A DNA stretch of 12,398 nucleotides, taken from the NCBI GenBank assembly GCA_003024985.2, contig PXIH01S0007459.1; one strand, given 5' to 3'. The DNA is from Euperipatoides rowelli. Lineage: Eukaryota > Onychophora > Udeonychophora > Euonychophora > Peripatopsidae. Both the position numbers and the translations under genes were made by a program. The first letter of the stretch is position 1, and every line of letters begins with the position of its first letter. Below, one piece after another: positions 8,756 to 12,398 of the stretch. The notes under the pieces are model-generated. The model saw nothing but the letters and a program-made list of their open reading frames with translations. It made no database searches and had not been told where the DNA came from.

Positions 8756-9180
8756 CTAGTTTGGCTTGTAATGAGTTAGATCACATGGAAATTTATAATG
8801 CTGGGTGCATGCATCATCTATTTATGGTATCTGATTTGGTGGTTGTAACTTGATCAAAATGTCAGCTTTAGGATGCTTTGACACATCTTTGTCAAGGTAT
8901 ACAAATGCAAAGCTGTCTACAAAATTTAAATTTGAGGAATATTTTCTCATAAACATTGTTTCTACATCTTTACAGACAATTGATTGGCAGTATTCTTCCA
9001 ACATAGCTATTCCATTTGGAGGTTGAATTGTTAATTGGATTTCCTATTGGAAATCTCACTAATATAAAGAAGTCTCCTGGGGAATTTCAAATTTTTCTGA
9101 TATTTTCATTTCATCATTATATTCTTCAGAAGATTATCATTTTGAATCTCATCATTGTTATGTTCATATTCAAGAACAAA
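8756..9180 (-). pseudogene. Unassigned coding-like remnant
   Basis: The minus strand shows protein-like sequence well beyond the intact 60-codon stretch at 8822-9004. The frame is open upstream to about 9040 (reading QLTIQPPNGIAM into the start Met). After the TAA at 8822-8824 it continues in the same frame for 21 codons (IDDACTQHYKFPCDLTHY and three more) to a TAG at 8756-8758. Still further up, about 9060-9180, an acidic stretch containing EYEHNNDEIQNDN and, in a shifted frame, EEYNDEMKISEKFEIPQE also looks coded. Composition (Cys, Trp-free, balanced charged and hydrophobic residues, PPN motif twice) is unlike random AT-rich translation. I do not recognise the family. It may be a transposon or retroelement protein, or a host gene fragment into which the neighbouring LTR element inserted. 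At least two stops and one frameshift make it a pseudogene. Confidence 0.45.
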
Positions 9181-9191
9181 TTTATATTGGT

Positions 9192-9362
9192 TGTAAATAA
9201 GGATACACTAGACAAGATGTGTTTTAAGATGGAATGTCTGTTGAAGAAGGCTTTTGCATATGAAGCTCAGTGCTAGCATAGCTGCTGACAGCAATTTCAT
9301 GTTTATTAACTTTTCAAGATTAAATGCCACACTTTAATAATGTATGACCATCATATATAACA
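9192..9362 (-). repeat. 3' LTR of a Ty3/gypsy-type retrotransposon
   Basis: On the minus strand a unit of 171 bp begins TGTTATATATGATGG directly after a polypurine tract and ends in TTTACA, giving the TG...CA borders usual for LTRs. An AATAAA lies inside it on that strand (plus 9302-9307). The start is well placed by the tract; the end at 9192 is the nearest suitable CA and is less sure. The matching 5' LTR is not in the window, so no length or identity check is possible. Confidence 0.6.
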
Positions 9363-9364
9363 TG

Positions 9365-9375
9365 CCCCCCTTTTT
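9365..9375 (-). other. Polypurine tract of the LTR retrotransposon
   Basis: AAAAAGGGGGG on the minus strand sits two bases (CA) before the LTR start and two bases after the stop codon of the pol remnant. This is the expected place for the plus-strand primer of reverse transcription. Confidence 0.7.
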
Positions 9376-9376
9376 A

Positions 9377-10010
9377 TCACCTAAATCGTGTTGGTCTTCC
9401 ACATCCAGTCATTTTTTTAGTATAGTCTGCTGCAGATGTAGGAGTCACATTTAGCATCACTGGTTGGTTTGGGGAATCATTTGTTGTGTGATAGTCCTTT
9501 GGTGTATTCTCTATGTCTTCTTTGCTGTCAAATATTTTTTGAAGTAGTATTTGGGTGAATGTACAGTTTTATATGAAATTGGTTTCTCCTGTAGATTGTT
9601 CCGTTTTGTCCTTTAATTTTGATGTTCGTTTTTGAGGTTATTTTTCCTGGCTGCCATCCTTTGTTCATTGTGAACCAAACTTCTGATTAATTTGTAAAGG
9701 ACTAAATGTTTTAGTGTGTGATCTTTGTGTATTTGTTGTCTGGCTTCTCTCTCTCTCTCTCTCTCAGAGTTGATACTGAGCTTCTTTTATATGTGGGATT
9801 CAAGTTGTTTGGTATTGTAGGTATCAATGTTCTGATTTGTTGCCATCCAAAATAGTATTTTGATGGTCCATGAGGACAATAAACAAGTCTTTGTTAGCCT
9901 CATCTGCTGTAGTCAGTGATTTTTTTAGTGTGAACTGACTATTCAGCAGGCCATTTGATCTTGAGTTGTAAGCGACATATGGGTTGTGTATTATGATATT
10001 GTATTTCTAG
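9377..10010 (-). pseudogene. Ty3/gypsy pol remnant: integrase C-terminal part
   Basis: Minus-strand reading gives successive pieces of a Ty3/gypsy-type integrase in shifting frames. First comes NSRSNGLLN (about 9940-9970), matching the SNG..E segment of the catalytic core with the Glu lost. Next is a following helix with KKSLTTADEANKD and LMDHQNTILDGNKS. Then, after damaged sequence, IYRRNQFHIKL (about 9564-9600) matches the conserved Y.RN..H segment of the C-terminal domain. Last is CGRPTRFR before TGA at 9377-9379. A dinucleotide expansion (9746-9765), several stops and frameshifts show it cannot encode protein. Sequence upstream of about 10010-10080 no longer resembles pol, so the copy is 5'-truncated, lacking reverse transcriptase, protease and gag. 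The element is read right to left, ending in the polypurine tract and LTR. Confidence 0.7.
9746..9765. repeat. (TC)10 microsatellite inside the pol remnant
   Basis: Ten TC units, or GA on the coding strand of the dead element. It was probably gained after the element lost function. Confidence 0.9.
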
Positions 10011-10698
10011 GTTTGCTTCTCTCCAATACAGGCAGCATCTTGCCAATCTTTATCTGGTTAGGAATTGTCATAGTATGTAGTTGATACAGCAGTAGGGATG
10101 GAAAAAAGGTCCAATAGTTAAACATTCAGCAAATAAAAGTGCAGGACAACATTATTTTTAACTAGCAAATCAATATGTTTACCTTACCTGTAGTATGTTT
10201 TGATCTATTGCAATCAAAGGTATTAATGAAGATTGGGTGGCATAGATTTGGAGGATGAATGTGGGAGGCGCTGACAAATTTTATGAATGAGTAGCCTAGT
10301 TATTAATAGTGACAAGTTTTTTTAAATTGTCCATTCAAGCATCATTGATCCCTTGTTTCGCAGATACATTTGATAGTGTAGTTAAAACATTTATTAAAAT
10401 TTTAAAATACAAAGATTTAAAAAAATTAATATATTCTTAATCTTTTAGTGAGAGAAAACATTTTAAATTGGTAGAGTTTCTATACTTTTTATTATTGAAT
10501 GTCATACTCTTATTAAATCCTACTGAGATTACTCCCACAGTTAGGAATAGAGATTTATATATAATCCCTTGTTATATAGCCCCGGTTGTTATTGCACTAT
10601 TGGTTAACTTATATTGCACTTTTCCTGCTTTCCCCAAATTTTTAAAAATTAACAGAAAAATAAAAAAAGGACGTTTGATATATTGCACTTATGTTATA
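10011..10698. other. Intergenic sequence between the two transposons, no gene seen
   Basis: There are no family motifs on either strand. A 100-codon frame (10468-10770) runs into the mariner inverted repeat and has Ile/Leu-rich, unrecognisable content, so it is not a gene. Three exact copies of TATTGCACT lie at 10590-10598, 10612-10620 and 10681-10689, just left of the transposon insertion. Confidence 0.55.
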
Positions 10699-10700
10699 TA
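10699..10700. other. TA target-site duplication, left
   Basis: TA directly precedes the first base of the left inverted repeat (CAGGGTGATTC) and is matched by TA at 12339-12340 after the right one. TA duplication is the hallmark of Tc1/mariner insertion. Confidence 0.8.
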
Positions 10701-11001
10701 CAGGGTGATTCAAATGTCCCTTACCACATCTTATAAAATAAAAACGAGTGTAGATAGCTGGAATTGGTAATTATAGGGACATGTTAGTCCGAGGGGGGAA
10801 CCTTTATGGTTCGTGTCAGGTGAACGGCCGCGATCTTGTTGTCCCCATTTTGTATCTAACTCAAAAATTTAGAATGGTAATGAGGTCATGTGATATATCA
10901 AACAGGGCTAGAATTTGAAGAGAAACTCAATGGTATAATCAGATTTAACATAACTTTAATAATTATGAAGTTTTAATCACATGTAACTCACATTTATCTC
11001 T
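10701..11001 (+). repeat. Left terminal inverted repeat of the mariner-like element
   Basis: It starts CAGGGTGATTC and runs to TATCTCT (10995-11001), pairing with 12054-12338 on the opposite strand. Compared with the right repeat it contains about 14 extra bases at 10832-10845, within an otherwise shared block (GGCCGC before, CATTTTGTATCTAACT after), plus scattered substitutions. Confidence 0.88.
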
Positions 11002-11009
11002 TTTTCCAG
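11001..11009 (+). other. Possible 3' splice site just inside the left TIR
   Basis: TTTTTCCAG lies immediately before the likely transposase start (ATG at 11020). A possible donor, CAG|GTGAAC, lies within the TIR at 10817-10825. An intron in the 5' leader is possible but unproven; a pyrimidine run plus AG occurs often by chance. Confidence 0.2.
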
Positions 11010-11019
11010 GTGCTGAACC

Positions 11020-12054
11020 ATGCCATTAACCAAAGAAGACCATATCGAGATCTGCAAATGTGGGTTGGTAGAAGTGCCCCTGCAATAGCTCATGAATTCA
11101 ATGAAAGTCATACTGACCGAGCTCCAGTTTCGCACGTTGCAGTGTCACAGTTACTGACCAAGTTCAAAGAGACAGGGTGCAGTCGAGGATAGGCCACGAT
11201 CATGTAGGCCCAGAATACCACTGACGAAGGAACAGCTATGCAGTGCTTGCATCATTTGCTAAGTCTCCAAAGCACAGCACATGTCGATTATCACAAGAAT
11301 GCCACGTCAGCCAAACCTCCATTTGCAGGGTGTTAAAGACGCATTAGTGACATCCTTACAAGCTGCAGCTTCAACAATATCTTTCTGAGGTGACCCAGAT
11401 CAGAGAGTGCAATTTTGTGAGTGGGCAGTGGAACAATTGTGGGAGGACCCCTACTTTGCAATGAAAATTTTACACACCGATGAAGCAAACTTTTATGTTA
11501 CAGGGGAGGTTAACATACAAAATTTACGCTACTGGAACCCCGAGTGGACATGTAAAATTGTTGGTGCAGGGAAGATTATGATATGGGCAGGGATCTGGGG
11601 GACACGTATCAATGGCCCATTTGTTATCCCTGGCACATTAACTGTAGAGAGTTACTTGGACATGTTAGAACAACTCATTCTTCCCTCAGTGTTGGCCCCG
11701 GATGGCAACTTTCCCTTATTTTACCAACAAGATGGGCCGCCACCTCATTATGGGCTGCAGGTTCGTCAGTATCTGGATGAACAATTTCCTGGTCGATGGA
11801 TTGGTCAAGGTGGGCCAGTGGAATGGCCTGCCAGATCACATGATTTATCACCATTGGACTTTTACCTGTGGGGTCACCTAAAGGCAATGGTATATGGCGA
11901 AAAGATTAGGGATCTGGATCATTTGGAGCAATGGATACAGNATGCATNTGCACAAATCACACTTGAGACATTGCTCCGTGTTCATACAGCTTGGGAGACA
12001 TGTTTGCACACATGCATAGCGCAACACGGCCAGCACATTGAGCACATTTTGTAA
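11020..12054 (+). pseudogene. Tc1/mariner-type transposase, frameshifted and interrupted
   Basis: The reading starts at ATG 11020 (MPLTKEDHIEI), shifts near 11053 into a frame with GRSAPAIAHEFNE and SHVAVSQLLTKFKETG (DUF4817/helix-turn-helix), shifts again near 11178 (EDRPRSCRPRIPLTKEQ) and near 11238 (KSPKHSTCRLSQECH...), meets TAG-TGA at 11345-11350, and shifts once more near 11390. From there it is open to TAA at 12052-12054. The last part holds the catalytic core: HTDEANF (Asp codon 11479-11481), YQQDGPPPHY (Asp 11731-11733) and SHDLSPLDFYLWG (Asp 11857-11859). All three metal-binding Asp survive, although the second motif reads DGPPPH where DxAPxH is usual, and SHD replaces SPD. Two ambiguous bases (11941, 11947) fall in the C-terminal part. 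An active transposase would cut and paste the element at its TIRs; this copy, with four frameshifts and two stops, cannot make one. Confidence 0.85.
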
Positions 12055-12338
12055 GAGATAAATGTGAGTTACATGTGATTATAACTTCATAATTATTAAA
12101 GTTATGTCAAATCTCATTATACCATTGAGTTTCTCTTCAAATTCTAGCCATGTTTGATATATCACATGACCCTCTTCCCATTTGAAATTTTTTAGTTAGA
12201 TACAAAATGGCGGCCGTTCACCTTACAGGTACCATAAAGGTTCCTCTCGGCCTAACATGTCCCTATAATTACCAATTCCAGCTAACTACACTCATTTTTA
12301 TTTTATAAGGGGTGGTAAGGGGCTTTTGAGTCACTCTG
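12054..12338 (-). repeat. Right terminal inverted repeat of the mariner-like element
   Basis: Imperfect reverse complement of 10701-11001, about 285 bp. Its inner edge (AGAGATAAATGTGAGTTAC) begins at the last base of the transposase stop codon, so gene and repeat touch. An ATTAAA at 12095-12100 could serve as a poly(A) signal for the transposase. Confidence 0.88.
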
Positions 12339-12340
12339 TA
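12339..12340. other. TA target-site duplication, right
   Basis: TA directly follows the right end CACTCTG and matches the TA at 10699-10700. The remaining 58 bases of the window are unremarkable AT-rich flank. Confidence 0.8.
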
Positions 12341-12398
12341 GTGTTATTTATTAACTTCCCCAAAAGGAGTGATATAAAAAGGGGTTGGTATATATTCA

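Larger units (their letters stand above)
10701..12338 (+). mobile_element. Tc1/mariner-superfamily transposon, complete but dead, long TIRs
   Basis: A 1638-bp element is flanked by TA on both sides. Its ends are CAGGGTGATTCAAA on the left and, on the opposite strand, CAGAGTGACTCAAA on the right. Imperfect inverted repeats of about 300 and 285 bp enclose a single decayed transposase gene that fills all the space between them. Typical mariners have TIRs of about 30 bp, so these are unusually long for the superfamily, although several insect Tc1/mariner lineages have long TIRs. The transposase remnant carries an N-terminal DUF4817-like helix-turn-helix region and a DDD catalytic core with 41 residues between the second and third Asp (DD41D). 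Such spacing is reported for the rosa/Visitor groups, but I cannot verify the subgroup from sequence alone. The differences between the TIRs and the frameshifts indicate an old copy. Confidence 0.9.

Noticed and set aside
9016-9276. 86-codon plus-strand frame
   Set aside because: It is antisense to the coding-like remnant and the LTR, hydrophobic and low-complexity, so it is a shadow.
10468-10770. 100-codon plus-strand frame with hydrophobic stretches
   Set aside because: It crosses from flank into the mariner TIR. Membrane-like residues follow from T-rich codons rather than from a real gene.
11010-11192. GTG-started 60-codon frame as a separate small gene
   Set aside because: Its content matches the N-terminal helix-turn-helix region of the transposase. 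It is one piece of the frameshifted pseudogene, not an independent gene.
11583-11887. Frames of 65 (plus) and 70 (minus) codons inside the transposase region
   Set aside because: They overlap the catalytic core frame, which has clear DDD motifs, so they are shadows.
1-12398. tRNA, rRNA, CRISPR array, riboswitch or prokaryotic operon signals
   Set aside because: I scanned for B-box-like GGTTCGA motifs, regularly spaced repeats and tight gene clusters and found none. The introns and transposons indicate a eukaryote.

Overview
The window reads as nuclear DNA of an invertebrate animal, most likely an arthropod and probably an insect. It is very AT-rich (roughly 70% by eye), intron-bearing and gene-poor, with decayed transposons of families common in insect genomes. 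The organism is inferred from protein and transposon style only; no marker in the window fixes a species. Two ambiguous bases (11941, 11947) show that this is assembly sequence.

Layout. Positions 1-1917 are intron. Position 1918 opens the last coding exon of a peptide O-xylosyltransferase gene (XYLT/oxt; stop at 2584-2586), which encodes the conserved C-terminal domain. This is the only intact host coding sequence I can support. A 3' UTR follows, with a candidate poly(A) signal at 3059-3064. The rest, about 9 kb, is intergenic and holds remains of at least four kinds of mobile DNA. These are a non-autonomous element of about 250 bp with perfect 25-bp terminal inverted repeats (5404-5650), a 5'-truncated non-LTR retrotransposon tail on the minus strand (7371 to about 7660), the 3' end of a Ty3/gypsy-type LTR retrotransposon on the minus strand (9192 to about 10010), and a complete but dead Tc1/mariner-superfamily transposon with about 300-bp inverted repeats and TA target duplications (10701-12338). 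The upstream intron also holds a short poly(A)-tailed insert flanked by 13-bp direct repeats (1103-1245).

Between the non-LTR tail and the gypsy LTR lies a coding-like minus-strand stretch (8756 to about 9180) that I cannot assign to any family. It is the least explained part of the window. Other unexplained structure includes a 14-bp palindrome with an E-box core (724-737), an imperfect fold-back (4355-4409), a 31-bp tandem duplication (7860-7921), and an apparent excess of the heptamer TACTGTA/TACAGTA across 2-7.4 kb.

The genes do not form a functional unit. There is one Golgi enzyme gene, read left to right and seen only at its 3' end, and then a transposon graveyard. I found no CRISPR array, tRNA, rRNA, operon or clearly new system.
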